Counted from the stretch's first letter, positions 7,419 to 17,584 are shown. The stretch is DNA of 64,000 nt from Nonomuraea sediminis (GCF_018531495.1 NZ_JAHDTI010000001.1:1664882-1728881), one strand, 5' to 3'. A program made the numbers and translations. The notes: generated from the sequence alone by a model not told the origin.

Positions 7419-10400
7419 TCAGCCGCAACTGAACCGCGCGCCTCCCCAGTCGGCGTGATCGTTGCCGTTGCCGTCGCCACCGTCGGTCACCACAAGATCG
7501 ACATAACGGGCGCCGGCCAGGTCCGCCTTGAGCTCGTAGGCCGGGTCGGGACCCTTGAGCACCGGGCTCTGCGCCTTGGTCACCCCGTCGGCCACCACGG
7601 CGTACTGGACCGACCCGCGCACGCCCTGGCTGTCGTCCACGCCGGCGAAGGCCGCGAAAGCCGTACATCTGCCCGCCAGGAAGTAGCGGATCCTGGCCGG
7701 CGCGTGCGTGCCGAGGCCCTTGGGATAGACCTGGCCGCCGATGGTGATCGGGGTGCCGTCGCCCTGGGCCTTGTCGCCGTTCTCCTCGTCGCGCTCGGCG
7801 GGCCCCCAGCCGTTGTCGGCGCTGACCCAGTCCAGGTCACTGGCGTAGGCGTCCTTGGCGGGCGGTGGCGGCAGGGTCCGCACGACCGCGGAGGCGTCCA
7901 CGCTCCGGCCGGCGTAGGCGGCCACGGCCTTCAGCTCGTAGGTCTGGTAGGCGGCGTCGGCGGGCGGCGTCACCTTCCAGACGGTGACCAGCTTGCCGCC
8001 GGGCTCGACGCGGCCGTTCCCGTCCCCCGCGGCGGTCCAGCCCTCCGGTACGGCGAGCGTCACCTTGACGTCCTGGGCGGTGTCCTCGAGGTTCTGGAAC
8101 GTGGTGGTCACGTCGTTGGCCGTGCCCTGCTCCAGCGACGGCGAGGCGGGAACCACGGTCAGCGAGGCGCACGCGGGCGCGTCGGGCGCGGGCCCGAGGT
8201 CCTTGACGGCGAAGTCGTCCAGGACGAAGTCGGCCCCCGCCTGCTCGGGCTTGAGCGAGCGCAGCCCGACCCACACGTCGCCGCAGGCGCCGACCACGCG
8301 CTCGGTGAAGCGGGCAGTGGTGGTCTGCTCGGGCAGCGGGGTCCGCCTCGTCTCCACACTGGCGCTGCCCTTGTCGTAGCCGGTCACCCAGCTGTAGGTC
8401 TCCGCCTGGGCGCTCTGGTAGGCGAAGGACACCTCGTAGGCGTGTCCCGGCTCGAAGCGGGCGGTCCACGGCACGGTCCGGTAGACCAGCCCCTCGCGCT
8501 CCTCGTGCGACTTCAGCGACCAGTCGCCGTCGAGCACGTCGTCGACGGTCTTGCCGTTCCACCCCTTCTGCGTGTACGGCTCGTGCCGCTCGGAAAGGTG
8601 GGTGCGGGCGTCGAACGAGCCGCCGGCGTCGCCCTTGACGAACGGGCCCCACCCCTGGTCGACGGACTCGAATCCGTCGCTGTCGCCGGGCGGGTCGCTC
8701 GCGACGAGCCTGACGTCGTCGACCCTGACCTCGCCAGCGGCGTCCGCGGCCTCGATGCGCAGGTCCGCGCTGCCGGCCTTGGCGGTGAAGTGGAGCTGGA
8801 CCCGCTGGAAGTAGGTGTCGTGCTTCTCGTCCGAGGCGATGTAGTTGCGGGCGGTGGACCGGTCGAGGCCGATGGCGGCCTCGCCGACCGCCAGCGTCGT
8901 CCGGCGGGTCGTGCCGGGTTCGATCTCGATCTCGGCGGAGGCGGTGTAGGCCCGGCCCGGCTCGAGGCCGGTGAGGCGCTGCTGGATCCGGGCGGGGGCG
9001 CCGCCGCCGAGGACGGCGACGCGCTGGCCGAGCTGGTTGGTCCTGACGCTGACGGGCCCGCTGGTGTCCCAGGTGTTCACGCCGTTGAAGCCGGGGTCCC
9101 TGACGCCGCTGCCCTGGCCCCAGTCGGGGGCGTGCGCCGCGGGGGGCTTGCCGACCGGGTAGAGCACGTACGGCTGGCCCTTGTCAGCATTTAGAGAGAT
9201 TTTCCCGTTTCGTGGGGCGAGGACGCCCAGCGGGACGCGGCCCTGGTCGGTGAGCTTGTAGAGCCGCAGGGGCCCGGCGGCGTCCCAGGTGGTCGTGCCG
9301 CCGTCCGGGTTGTAGTGGTAGTACCTGCCCTCCCACGGCAGCAGGTAGGCGCCGCCGTCGTAGACCTTGTGCGCGCCCGCGAACAGCTCGCGCCTGCTGT
9401 TCGTGAACGTCCCCCTGACGCCGCCGGTGAAGTCGATCTCGTCGGCCTTCCAGCGCATGATCTTGTAGTGCTGGAGGAACTTGGCCGGCAGGTTGTGCTC
9501 CCAGATGTTGCGGTAGAAGGCGGTGAAGTCGTTCTCCGCGGTCCAGCCCTCGAACTCGACGATGCGGGCGTTGTCCAGGATGGGGTGGGCGTTCCAGACG
9601 TCCTTCTCGCTGTTGCGGATGAAGCGGATGATCTGCGAGTTGAGCCCCTTGTTGGTGGCTCCGCCGTAGTTGAGGTCGTTGGCCCAGTGCGACCACAGGG
9701 AGCCGCGCTCCAGCTTGTCGGCCCACTCGGTGCCGACCTGCCAGCCCTGGGCGCGCAGCTCGGCAAGCAGCCGGTCGGCCACCCAGCCGAACGGGCGGTA
9801 GACGTCCACGTACAGGAAGGCCAGGTTGGGGTCGGTCTCGTCACGAAGCTGATGGAAGCGCTTGGCGAGGGTGCCGTTGGTCAGGTCTGCCCGCTGGTCG
9901 ATCTGGTAGGACTGGTCGAGCCAGTTCCAGCCCTTGGCCTTGACGTTGACCAGCGACTCGCTGAAGCTCTTCGCCTCCGGGTAGGACTCGGTGGCGTTGA
10001 CGTGCACGCCGAAGGTGGCGTTCCAGTTCCTGCCCGCCTTGAGCAGCGTGTTGAGGTCGGCCAGCCCGCCGGCGCGGCGGTTGTAGTTGCCGCCGTAGTC
10101 GGGGTGCGCCGAGTCGTGGCCCTCCGACTGGTAGCCCTTGAGTATCGCGAGTTGCCCGAGCCCGTCGGTGGCCAGCGAGACCCGCTTGACGTCGTCGAGC
10201 GTGCGCAGGAACGGGTGGGTGGCCTGGCTGGAGAAGTTGAACGGGATGTGCGCGACCACCCGCTCCTTGGTCTGGTCGGCGCCCAGCGCCTTGATCTCGA
10301 TGCCGCGGAAGGCGATCGCGCCGTCCTGCCAGTCGACCGTGTGGTCGCCGTTGGCGTCGGGGGTGACGACGACCCTGGCCCAGGGCAGGTTCTCGGTGAA

Positions 10401-11348
10401 GGGCGAGCCGGTGCCGCGGTAGGTCCACTGGCCGCTCCACACGCCGACCCTGACCGTGCCGTCGGCGTCCTTCCTCGCCTGGTGCCACAGGCGGGCGGCG
10501 TCCTTGTCGGTGGGGCCGCTCGGCTTGTCGTAGGTGGAGTTCGTCTCGACGGCCGCGGCGAGCCTGGCCGTGTTGACGATGGCGTAGCTGGCGCCCACCG
10601 GGTTGGCGTCCGGGGCCGTCTGCGGCGTCACCTGGGCGAAGACGTCGGCCGTGCGGGTGGAGTTGGGGTCGAGCCTGGTGAAGGCGGTGGCGGCGCCCTC
10701 CTGGGTGCTCGCCACGGACACCAGGTCGTGTCCCGGCAGGTCGAGGGTGTTGATCCGGAAGGCGTCGGTGTTCCTGACCGCGTCCACCCGGAACGTGGTC
10801 ACCCGCCCCCTCACCCCGATGGACACGTCCAGCCCGACACCGTCCAGGTCCGGAAATTTCAGGCTGTAGCGGGCGGTGCTGCCGTCGTTCCCACTGAGGG
10901 CGCCGGTCACGTTGTACGGCCGGCCGTTCAGGACCACGGCAGGCACGGCCGTACCGCCGTCGAGCGTGGCGCCGCCGGCGCGGTCGGTGTAGCGCAGGAC
11001 GCGCGGGAAGGCGGGGTCGAGCGCGACGGTCAGCTGCGGCGAGGAGATGACGGCGGGCGCGGACACGGCGGCCTGCGGCTCGGGCTTGATGTTCTGCACG
11101 GTCGGCGGGGGCGGCGTGGGCCCGGTGGGCGAGATCTCCGGCGAGGGCAGCGGGTTCTTCGGCGTCGGCACCGGCGACGGAGGCGTGGCTGCGTGGGTGA
11201 CGTGGGCGACGTGGGCCGGGGCGATGGCCTGGGCTCCGGCGGGTAGGGCCGCGCGTTCGCCGGGAGAGGCGTGCGCGGCCAGGGGCACGATCACGGTGGC
11301 GCAGACGAGGGCGGGCAGGGCTAAGAGGGCTGCGGAGCTCGGGCGCAT
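7419..11348 (-). CDS. endo-alpha-N-acetylgalactosaminidase, GH101, secreted
   Basis: 1309 residues from ATG 11348 (GGAAGG upstream), beginning with a Sec signal peptide that ends near AAHASPG. A Pro-rich linker is followed by a galactose-mutarotase-like N-domain and the GH101 barrel. FLYVDVY carries the nucleophile, Asp515. GTEWADKLER carries the acid/base, Glu541, and LWSHWANDLNYGG follows. The gap between the two catalytic residues is 26, against 32 in Bifidobacterium EngBF, because of a loop six residues shorter. Carbohydrate-binding beta-sandwich modules, a NEW3-type domain (about 1070-1160) and a C-terminal NPCBM domain (PKGLGTHAPARIRYFL) follow. GH101 enzymes release core-1 Gal-beta-1,3-GalNAc from Ser/Thr-linked glycans. 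The AraC regulator lies upstream in the same orientation. Confidence 0.93.
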   Translation of the reverse strand: MRPSSAALLALPALVCATVIVPLAAHASPGERAALPAGAQAIAPAHVAHVTHAATPPSPVPTPKNPLPSPEISPTGPTPPPPTVQNIKPEPQAAVSAPAVISSPQLTVALDPAFPRVLRYTDRAGGATLDGGTAVPAVVLNGRPYNVTGALSGNDGSTARYSLKFPDLDGVGLDVSIGVRGRVTTFRVDAVRNTDAFRINTLDLPGHDLVSVASTQEGAATAFTRLDPNSTRTADVFAQVTPQTAPDANPVGASYAIVNTARLAAAVETNSTYDKPSGPTDKDAARLWHQARKDADGTVRVGVWSGQWTYRGTGSPFTENLPWARVVVTPDANGDHTVDWQDGAIAFRGIEIKALGADQTKERVVAHIPFNFSSQATHPFLRTLDDVKRVSLATDGLGQLAILKGYQSEGHDSAHPDYGGNYNRRAGGLADLNTLLKAGRNWNATFGVHVNATESYPEAKSFSESLVNVKAKGWNWLDQSYQIDQRADLTNGTLAKRFHQLRDETDPNLAFLYVDVYRPFGWVADRLLAELRAQGWQVGTEWADKLERGSLWSHWANDLNYGGATNKGLNSQIIRFIRNSEKDVWNAHPILDNARIVEFEGWTAENDFTAFYRNIWEHNLPAKFLQHYKIMRWKADEIDFTGGVRGTFTNSRRELFAGAHKVYDGGAYLLPWEGRYYHYNPDGGTTTWDAAGPLRLYKLTDQGRVPLGVLAPRNGKISLNADKGQPYVLYPVGKPPAAHAPDWGQGSGVRDPGFNGVNTWDTSGPVSVRTNQLGQRVAVLGGGAPARIQQRLTGLEPGRAYTASAEIEIEPGTTRRTTLAVGEAAIGLDRSTARNYIASDEKHDTYFQRVQLHFTAKAGSADLRIEAADAAGEVRVDDVRLVASDPPGDSDGFESVDQGWGPFVKGDAGGSFDARTHLSERHEPYTQKGWNGKTVDDVLDGDWSLKSHEEREGLVYRTVPWTARFEPGHAYEVSFAYQSAQAETYSWVTGYDKGSASVETRRTPLPEQTTTARFTERVVGACGDVWVGLRSLKPEQAGADFVLDDFAVKDLGPAPDAPACASLTVVPASPSLEQGTANDVTTTFQNLEDTAQDVKVTLAVPEGWTAAGDGNGRVEPGGKLVTVWKVTPPADAAYQTYELKAVAAYAGRSVDASAVVRTLPPPPAKDAYASDLDWVSADNGWGPAERDEENGDKAQGDGTPITIGGQVYPKGLGTHAPARIRYFLAGRCTAFAAFAGVDDSQGVRGSVQYAVVADGVTKAQSPVLKGPDPAYELKADLAGARYVDLVVTDGGDGNGNDHADWGGARFSCG

Positions 11349-11471
11349 GCGGGTCCTTCCGGTGCGCGACGTGGCCTGGTGCGGCGATGGCCGCATGCAT
11401 AGTCGCATTCGCGCGCCGTTTTCGCCGCGAATACCCACAAACGAGCAGCGCGGGTTAGGCAGCCGTGGCGG

Positions 11472-12344
11472 TCAGGCCAGCCAGGACTCCTGGGTCCGGA
11501 ACTCGCTGGGCGGCAGCCCGACCCGGCGGGTGAAGATCCGGGTGAAATAGGCGGGGTCGTCGTATCCCACCCGGCGGGCGACCGCGGCCACGGGCAGCCG
11601 GGAGCCGGCCAGGAGATCCTTGGCCCGGTTGAGCCGCACCGACACCAGGTAGTCCTTCGGGCTCGAGCCCGTCAGGCGCCTGACCACGGCCCGCAGGTCG
11701 GCCAGCGGCATGCCGAGGCGGCGGGCGTGCTCGGCCACCGAGATCGGCAGGCACGCGTCCCTGCCCAGCGACTGCAGCACCGGCTCCCCGGCCGGGTCCT
11801 CGTCGGCGCGGGCCTGCCGCAGCGCCACCAGCACCTCGTGCACGACGGCCGACGTCTCGACCTCCAGGTACGGCCCGCCCCTGCGGCAGGCCTGCGCGAT
11901 GCGGCCGATCGCGTGCACGGCCGCGTCGGCGGCGGTCAGCGGGATGACGGGCCTGGCCGGGTCGAGGAAGCCGAGGTCCTGGTAGGCGGCCACGGCGGGC
12001 CCGGTGAAGTCGCAGAACCACTCGGTCCAGCCCTGCTCGCCGGGCGCGTAGTGGTGCTCGACCCCGGGGAAGAGCCACAGCACGGCGGGCGCCACGACCT
12101 CGATCTCCGGCTCGCCGCCCTGGCGGAACCAGCCCCCGCCCTCGGTCACGACGACGGCCACGTGCTTGTGCAGGGTGCGCGGGCCGACCGTGGGCAACCG
12201 GCCCTCCTGGTGTCCCACGCCCAGGCAGACCAGGCCCAGCCTGCGGTGGGCCTCGCTCGGCGTGAGGAAGTGCATCCACTGCCGGAACCGGCCTGGCACT
12301 GCCGCCCTCTCGATTCGTCCAACCATCCGGCGCGCTTTGTCCAT
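11472..12344 (-). CDS. AraC-family regulator of the glycosidase island
   Basis: Up to 290 residues. An N-terminal cupin-like ligand domain (HKHVAVVVTEGGGWFRQGG, FPGVEHHYAPG) is followed by a C-terminal double HTH ending RVGYDDPAYFTRIFTRRVGLPPSEFR, typical of AraC/XylS sugar regulators. The start is uncertain: ATG 12344 is the longest reading, and ATG 12275 (MHFLTPSEAHRRLG) fits usual family N-termini better; neither has a clear ribosome-binding site. It is divergent from the beta-galactosidase and precedes the GH101 gene by 123 bases, so it probably controls both in response to a released sugar. That control is inferred. Confidence 0.85.
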   Translation of the reverse strand: MDKARRMVGRIERAAVPGRFRQWMHFLTPSEAHRRLGLVCLGVGHQEGRLPTVGPRTLHKHVAVVVTEGGGWFRQGGEPEIEVVAPAVLWLFPGVEHHYAPGEQGWTEWFCDFTGPAVAAYQDLGFLDPARPVIPLTAADAAVHAIGRIAQACRRGGPYLEVETSAVVHEVLVALRQARADEDPAGEPVLQSLGRDACLPISVAEHARRLGMPLADLRAVVRRLTGSSPKDYLVSVRLNRAKDLLAGSRLPVAAVARRVGYDDPAYFTRIFTRRVGLPPSEFRTQESWLA

Positions 12345-12399
12345 GGCCCGCGCCCGCGACTCCGCACCATCCTGGGCAGATCTACCTGTAAGGATAGCG

Positions 12400-14124
12400 A
12401 TGCGAACTTTTGCGATTCAGGACGGCGCCTTCCACCTCGACGGACAGGAATTCAGGATCCTGTCGGGGGCGCTGCACTACTTCCGGGTCCTGCCCGAGCA
12501 GTGGCCGCACCGGCTGCGCATGCTGCGCGCGATGGGGCTCAACACCGTCGAGACGTACGTGCCGTGGAACCTGCACGAGCCGCGTCCCGGCGAGTTCGCC
12601 CGGCTGGCGGAGGTCGGGGCGTTCCTCGACGCCGCGGCGGCCGAGGGCCTGCTGGCGATCGTGCGGCCGGGTCCCTACATCTGCGCGGAGTGGGACAACG
12701 GCGGCCTGCCGTACTGGCTGAGCGGGCGGATCAGGACCAGCGACCCCGAGTACCTGCGCCAGGTCGGCCGCTACTTCGCGCAGCTGATCCCGGCGATCGC
12801 CGAACGGCAGGTCACCAGGGGCGGCAACGTGATCATGGTGCAGGTGGAGAACGAGTACGGCTCCTACGGCGACGACCAGGACTACCTGCGCCACCTGGCC
12901 GATCTGCTGTCCGCGCACGGCGTGGAGGTGCCGCTGTTCACCTCCGACGGCTCGGCCGACTGGCACCTGACCGGCGGCACGCTACCGGGCGTGCTGGCCA
13001 CGGTGAACTTCGGCTCCGAGCCTGAGCGGCACTTCGCCGCGCTGCGCGCGCACCGGCCTGACGATCCGCTGATGTGCATGGAGTACTGGTGCGGCTGGTT
13101 CGACCACTGGGGCCAGCCGCACGTCACGCGGGACGCCGACAGCGCGGCGGACACGCTGGAGCGGATCCTGGCCGCGGGTGCCTCGGTGAACCTCTACATG
13201 GCCCACGGCGGCACGTCCTTCGGCACGCGGGCCGGCGCCAACCAGGTGGGCGAGCTCGCGACCGGCGCCTACCGGCCGACGATCACCTCCTACGACTACG
13301 ACGCGCCGATCTCCGAGCAGGGCGCTCCGACCGAGAAGTTCTGGCGCTTCCGCGAGATCCTGTCCCGCTACAACCCGGACGTCCCGGACGTCCCTCCGGC
13401 CCCGGCGACGCTGCCGCCGTCGCGGGTGCGGCTCACGCACTCGGTACGGCTGCGCGACGCGCTGGCCAAGCTCGCCCTGCCCGAGGTCACCGGGCCTGTG
13501 CCGGCCACGTTCGAGGAGCTCGGGCTGGAGCACGGGCTCGTCCTCTACCGCACCACGATCCCCGGGCCGCGGCAGCCGTACCCGGTGACGGTGCGGGGGC
13601 TGCACGACAGGGCGTACGTGTTCGTGGACGGCGAGCCCATGGGGGTCCTCGAGCGGGACGTGCCCGGCGGCGTCGACGTGCCGGGCGGGGTGAGCGTCGA
13701 GCTGCTCGTGGAGTCGATGGGGCGGACGAACTTCGGGCCCGCCGTGGGCGAGGCCAAGGGGATCGTCGGCGGCATCCTGCACGGCCAGCAGTACCTCAAC
13801 GGCGTCACGGCCGTGCCGATCCCGCTGGACGACGTGTCGGGCGTGCCCTTCGAGCCGGGCCTGGCCGGGGAGCCGACCGCCTTCTACCGGGGCACCCTCG
13901 AGGTGGCCGAACCCGCCGACGGTTTCCTGGCGCTGCCCGGCTGGGGCAAGGGCTACGTGTGGGTCAACGGCTTCTGCCTGGGCCGCTACTGGGAGCGCGG
14001 GCCGCAGCGCACGCTGTACGTGCCCGCGCCGCTGCTGCGGGCGGGCACGAACGAGGTCGTCCTGCTCGAACTGGACAGGGTGGGCGCGGACCCGGAGATC
14101 CGCGCCGAACCCGAGCTGGGCTAG
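12400..14124 (+). CDS. beta-galactosidase, GH35
   Basis: 574 residues from ATG 12400, preceded by AAGGA. The GH35 barrel fills the first 320 residues: RPGPYICAEWDNGGLPYWL, the acid/base Glu152 in VQVENEYGSYG, and the nucleophile Glu228 in LMCMEYWCGWFDHWG. Beta-sandwich jelly-roll domains follow, ending GKGYVWVNGFCLGRYWERGPQ. There is no signal peptide, so it is probably cytoplasmic and acts on imported disaccharide such as the Gal-beta-1,3-GalNAc released by the GH101 enzyme. No sugar importer is next to it. The stop codon overlaps that of convergent trpA within CTAG. Confidence 0.93.
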   Translation: MRTFAIQDGAFHLDGQEFRILSGALHYFRVLPEQWPHRLRMLRAMGLNTVETYVPWNLHEPRPGEFARLAEVGAFLDAAAAEGLLAIVRPGPYICAEWDNGGLPYWLSGRIRTSDPEYLRQVGRYFAQLIPAIAERQVTRGGNVIMVQVENEYGSYGDDQDYLRHLADLLSAHGVEVPLFTSDGSADWHLTGGTLPGVLATVNFGSEPERHFAALRAHRPDDPLMCMEYWCGWFDHWGQPHVTRDADSAADTLERILAAGASVNLYMAHGGTSFGTRAGANQVGELATGAYRPTITSYDYDAPISEQGAPTEKFWRFREILSRYNPDVPDVPPAPATLPPSRVRLTHSVRLRDALAKLALPEVTGPVPATFEELGLEHGLVLYRTTIPGPRQPYPVTVRGLHDRAYVFVDGEPMGVLERDVPGGVDVPGGVSVELLVESMGRTNFGPAVGEAKGIVGGILHGQQYLNGVTAVPIPLDDVSGVPFEPGLAGEPTAFYRGTLEVAEPADGFLALPGWGKGYVWVNGFCLGRYWERGPQRTLYVPAPLLRAGTNEVVLLELDRVGADPEIRAEPELG

Positions 14125-14921
14125 CCCCTGCTGCGGACGCCCTGGGCCATCTCGCGGGCCAGCTCCCCGATCGAGGCGCGGCCCGCGGCCTCGTCGGGGG
14201 CGTCCAGCATGCGGCGGATGAAGGCCGAGCCCACGATGACGCCGTCGGCGTAGGCCGCCACCTCGGCGGCCTGCGTACCGGTGCCGACGCCCAGACCCAC
14301 GCACACCGGCAGGTCGGTGTGCTGGCGGGTGCGCCGGACCAGGTCCTCGGCGGCCACGTTGACCGTCTCCCTGGCACCCGTGACGCCCATCAGCGACGCC
14401 GCGTACACGAACCCGGTGCAGCAGTCGACCACGGCCTTGATGCGCGCCTCCGTCGAACTGGGGGCCACCAGGAACACCGTGTCGATGCCGGCCGCGGCCG
14501 AGGCGGCGCGCCACGGCTCCGACTCCTCGGGCGTCAGGTCGGGCGTGATCGTGCCCGTGCCCCCGGCGTTGGCCAGGTCGCGGGCGAAGCGCTCGGCGCC
14601 GTAGCGGTCGATCGGGTTCCAGTACGTCATGACGAGCGTGGCCGCGCCCGTCATGGCGACGCCCTCGACGGTGCGCATCACGTCGGCGATGCGGGTGCCG
14701 TTGACCAGCGAGCGGTGCACGGCGTCCTGGATCGTGGGGCCGTCCATGAGCGGATCGGAGTACGGCAGGCCGATCTCGATGACGTCGCAGCCGGCCTCGA
14801 CCAGCGCGGCGGCGGCCGTGACCGCGCCTTCCTTGGTGGGGAACCCGGCGGGCAGGTAACCCACGAGCGCGGCCCGGTTGTCCGCTTTGGCCTTGGCGAA
14901 CACCGTCTGAAGAGTGGTCAT
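14121..14921 (-). CDS. trpA: tryptophan synthase alpha chain
   Basis: 266 residues, the usual length. Cleaves indole-3-glycerol phosphate to indole and glyceraldehyde 3-phosphate, passing indole to TrpB in the alpha2beta2 complex. Both catalytic acids are present at the standard numbers: Glu49 and Asp60 in DVIEIGLPYSDPLMDGPTIQ. The phosphate loop GLGVGTGTQAAE and GVIVGSAF are also clear. It follows trpB with a one-base gap, so the two are surely cotranscribed. The gene ends against the GH35 gene, whereas in Streptomyces the lgt block lies close downstream (from memory). Confidence 0.97.
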   Translation of the reverse strand: MTTLQTVFAKAKADNRAALVGYLPAGFPTKEGAVTAAAALVEAGCDVIEIGLPYSDPLMDGPTIQDAVHRSLVNGTRIADVMRTVEGVAMTGAATLVMTYWNPIDRYGAERFARDLANAGGTGTITPDLTPEESEPWRAASAAAGIDTVFLVAPSSTEARIKAVVDCCTGFVYAASLMGVTGARETVNVAAEDLVRRTRQHTDLPVCVGLGVGTGTQAAEVAAYADGVIVGSAFIRRMLDAPDEAAGRASIGELAREMAQGVRSRG

Positions 14922-14922
14922 C

Positions 14923-16155
14923 TCACAACCCGAAGTACTTCATGGCGGTGCCCATGTCCTTGTCACCGCGGCCGGACAGATTCACCAAGATCGTAGCCTC
15001 GGGGCCGAGCTCCTGGCCCAGCTTGAGCGCGCCGGCCAGGGCGTGGGAGGACTCGATGGCCGGGATGATGCCCTCGGTGCGGGCGAGCAGGGAGAAGGCC
15101 TGCATGGCCTCGTCGTCGGTGATGCCGTGGTAGGTGGCGCGCCCGGAGTCCTTCAGCCAGGCGTGCTCGGGGCCGACGCCCGGGTAGTCGAGGCCGGCCG
15201 AGATCGAGTGGGAATCGATCGTCTGGCCCTCCTCGTCCTGCAGCACGTAGGTGCGCGAGCCGTGCAGCACGCCGACCGAGCCGGCGGTGAGCGTGAGCGC
15301 GTGCTCGCCCGTCTCCAGGCCGCGCCCCGCCGCCTCGTAGCCGTGCAGCTGGACGCCCTGGTCGCCGAGGAAGGCGTGGAAGATGCCGATCGCGTTGCTG
15401 CCGCCGCCGACGGCCGCGCAGATCGCGTCAGGCAGTCTGCCGGTCAGCTCCAGCATCTGGCGGCGCGCCTCGACGCCGATGATGCGGGCGAAGTCGCGCA
15501 CGATCTCGGGGAACGGGTGCGGGCCCGCGACGGTGCCGAACAGGTAGTGGGTGGTGTCGACGTTGGTGACCCAGTCGCGGAACGCCTCGTTGATGGCGTC
15601 CTTGAGCGTCTTGCTGCCGTTGTGCACCGGGACGACCTTGGCGCCGAGCAGCTTCATGCGGGCCACGTTGAGCGCCTGGCGCTCGCAGTCGACCGCGCCC
15701 ATGTAGATGACGCACTCCAGGCCGAGCAGCGCCGCGGCGGTGGCCGTGGCCACGCCGTGCTGGCCCGCGCCGGTCTCGGCGATCACCCGGGTCTTGCCGA
15801 GCCGCTTGGTCAGCAGCGCCTGGCCGAGCACGTTGTTGATCTTGTGGGCGCCGGTGTGGGTCAGGTCCTCGCGCTTGAGGATGACCCGGGCGCCGCCCGC
15901 CTGCTCGCTGAAGCGCGGCACGTCGGTCAGCGTCGTCGGCCGGCCCGCGTAGGTGCGCAGCAGGTGGTCGAACTCCCTGATGAACTGCGCGTCGTTCTTG
16001 GCCTTCTCGTAGACCGCGGCGACCTCGTCGAGCGCCGGGATGAGCGCCTCAGGAACGTAGCGGCCGCCGAAGATGCCGAACTTGCCGTGCAGGTCGGGGT
16101 CGTCGCCGTGGGCGCCGTTACCCGCCAGGTCGGCGGCGGTGAGGATCTCGCTCAC
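14923..16155 (-). CDS. trpB: tryptophan synthase beta chain
   Basis: 410 residues, TrpB1 type. Condenses indole and serine with PLP. The Schiff-base lysine is Lys105 in [10 protein letters not shown]; the phosphate-binding GGGSNAIG loop and the loop [12 protein letters not shown] are conserved. The sequence begins [17 protein letters not shown] 16155 lies three bases after the trpC stop. No trpM-like small gene lies between trpC and trpB. Confidence 0.97.
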   Translation of the reverse strand: MSEILTAADLAGNGAHGDDPDLHGKFGIFGGRYVPEALIPALDEVAAVYEKAKNDAQFIREFDHLLRTYAGRPTTLTDVPRFSEQAGGARVILKREDLTHTGAHKINNVLGQALLTKRLGKTRVIAETGAGQHGVATATAAALLGLECVIYMGAVDCERQALNVARMKLLGAKVVPVHNGSKTLKDAINEAFRDWVTNVDTTHYLFGTVAGPHPFPEIVRDFARIIGVEARRQMLELTGRLPDAICAAVGGGSNAIGIFHAFLGDQGVQLHGYEAAGRGLETGEHALTLTAGSVGVLHGSRTYVLQDEEGQTIDSHSISAGLDYPGVGPEHAWLKDSGRATYHGITDDEAMQAFSLLARTEGIIPAIESSHALAGALKLGQELGPEATILVNLSGRGDKDMGTAMKYFGL

Positions 16156-16158
16156 TTG

Positions 16159-16998
16159 TTATCCCTCTGATCCATGGTCGGGACGAGTCGCCGGGTGGGC
16201 CCCGGCCGTCACCAGCGCCTCCACGGCCCTGCGCGGGTCCTTCCCGGTGACCAGGCTCTCCCCCACCAGCACGGCGTCGGCCCCCGCGCGGGCGTAGGCG
16301 AGCAGGTCGTGGGGGCCGCGCACGCCCGACTCGGCGATCTTGAGCACATTGTCGGGGACCTTCGGCGCCAGCTTGGCGAAGACGTCGCGGTCGACCTCGA
16401 GCGTCTTCAGGTTGCGGGCGTTGATCCCGATGATCCTGGCCCCCGCCGCGACCGCCCGCTCGAGCTCCTCCTCGGTGTGCACCTCGACCAGCGGGGTGAG
16501 CCCGATCGACTCGGCCCGCTCGATGAGCGACACCAGCGCCTCCTGCTCCAGGCAGACGACCATGAGCAGCGCCAGGTCGGCACCGTGGGCGCGGGCCTCC
16601 CACAGCTGGTAGGAGGTCAGGATGAAATCTTTACGCAGGATCGGGATGTCGACCCTGGCGCGGACCGCGGCCAGGTCGTCCAGGCTGCCGCCGAACTTGC
16701 GCCGCTCGGTCAGCACGCTGATGACGTGGGCGCCGCCCGCCTCGTAGTCGGCGGCCAGCGCGGCCGGGTCGGCGATGGCGGCGAGCGCGCCCTTGGACGG
16801 GCTGGAACGCTTCACCTCGGCGATCACCGACACCCTGGCGCCGCCGAGCGCCGCGTAGGCGTCCTTGGGCGTGGGAGCCCGCTCGGCGCGCTGCTTGAGC
16901 TCGTCAAGCGAGACAGCCTGCTGGCGTGCGGCGAGGTCGGCGCGCACCCCGTCGAGGATGTCGTCGAGGACACTCGGTCCTTCGGTCGGCTCACTCAC
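16159..16998 (-). CDS. trpC: indole-3-glycerol phosphate synthase
   Basis: 279 residues from GTG 16998 with GGAGGG upstream; the longer open frame starting at 17403 runs through non-coding and antisense sequence. Catalyses ring closure of CdRP to indole-3-glycerol phosphate. Catalytic-site motifs [30 protein letters not shown] and IGINARNL are all present. It is the first biosynthetic trp gene of the trpCBA run. The gene before it (DUF2752) ends 122 bases upstream, leaving room for a promoter; no Trp-rich leader peptide is visible there. Confidence 0.96.
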   Translation of the reverse strand: MSEPTEGPSVLDDILDGVRADLAARQQAVSLDELKQRAERAPTPKDAYAALGGARVSVIAEVKRSSPSKGALAAIADPAALAADYEAGGAHVISVLTERRKFGGSLDDLAAVRARVDIPILRKDFILTSYQLWEARAHGADLALLMVVCLEQEALVSLIERAESIGLTPLVEVHTEEELERAVAAGARIIGINARNLKTLEVDRDVFAKLAPKVPDNVLKIAESGVRGPHDLLAYARAGADAVLVGESLVTGKDPRRAVEALVTAGAHPATRPDHGSEG

Positions 16999-17120
16999 GC
17001 GCTTGGGGTCCCTCCGGTCGACAGTAGGGGGTTGGCAGGGAGTTCGCGTCGGCGTCCGCTCCCGGCCTTGTCTTGCGATGGTATCGGCCTCGCCGAGGTC
17101 ACCTAGCCACCGGGCCCCAT

Positions 17121-17570
17121 CTACGGCGCGAGGAAGGCCCCAAAGGGGAGATTTCGGACCACCCAGTACACGAGCACGACGCCGAGGAAGGCCCACACGT
17201 ACGCGGGATGGGCGAGCGTGGTCTTGCGAGGCCTGCCCTGGAGGGCGCGGATCATCCAGCGCCCCCACCAGAACAGCAGGAACGGGAGCATGACCACCAT
17301 GAGCGGGTTCATGTCCAGCGCGCCCACGGGGTCGAGGTGGGCGAGCGCGTGGATCGCGCGCAGCGTGCCGCACCCCGGGCAGTAGAGGCCGCCCGGGATC
17401 CACAGGCTCGTCACCCAGAGGAACGGGCAGGTCGGGTAGTGGCCCGGCTGGTTCGGGTCGACGATGCCGACGAGGGTGGTGACGGCCGCGGCCGCACCGG
17501 CCACGCCGAGCGGCGCGAGCACCGATCTGAGCCGATCGGTGCCGCGCCGCTCGATGTTGGCGATGCCCAT
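17121..17570 (-). CDS. DUF2752 membrane protein
   Basis: 149 residues from ATG 17570 ([12 protein letters not shown]). Three hydrophobic segments and the signature [20 protein letters not shown] identify DUF2752. The CPGCG motif may bind metal or form a disulfide, but the family has no established function. The gene lies in the trp region between trpC and the CD225 protein gene, 14 bases after the latter, so it may be cotranscribed with it. Confidence 0.8.
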   Translation of the reverse strand: MGIANIERRGTDRLRSVLAPLGVAGAAAAVTTLVGIVDPNQPGHYPTCPFLWVTSLWIPGGLYCPGCGTLRAIHALAHLDPVGALDMNPLMVVMLPFLLFWWGRWMIRALQGRPRKTTLAHPAYVWAFLGVVLVYWVVRNLPFGAFLAP

Positions 17571-17584
17571 GCTGATTCCGACGC

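Noticed and set aside
16999..17120. Trp leader peptide or attenuator before trpC
   Set aside because: No short ORF with consecutive Trp codons and no terminator/antiterminator pair could be found in the 122 bases.
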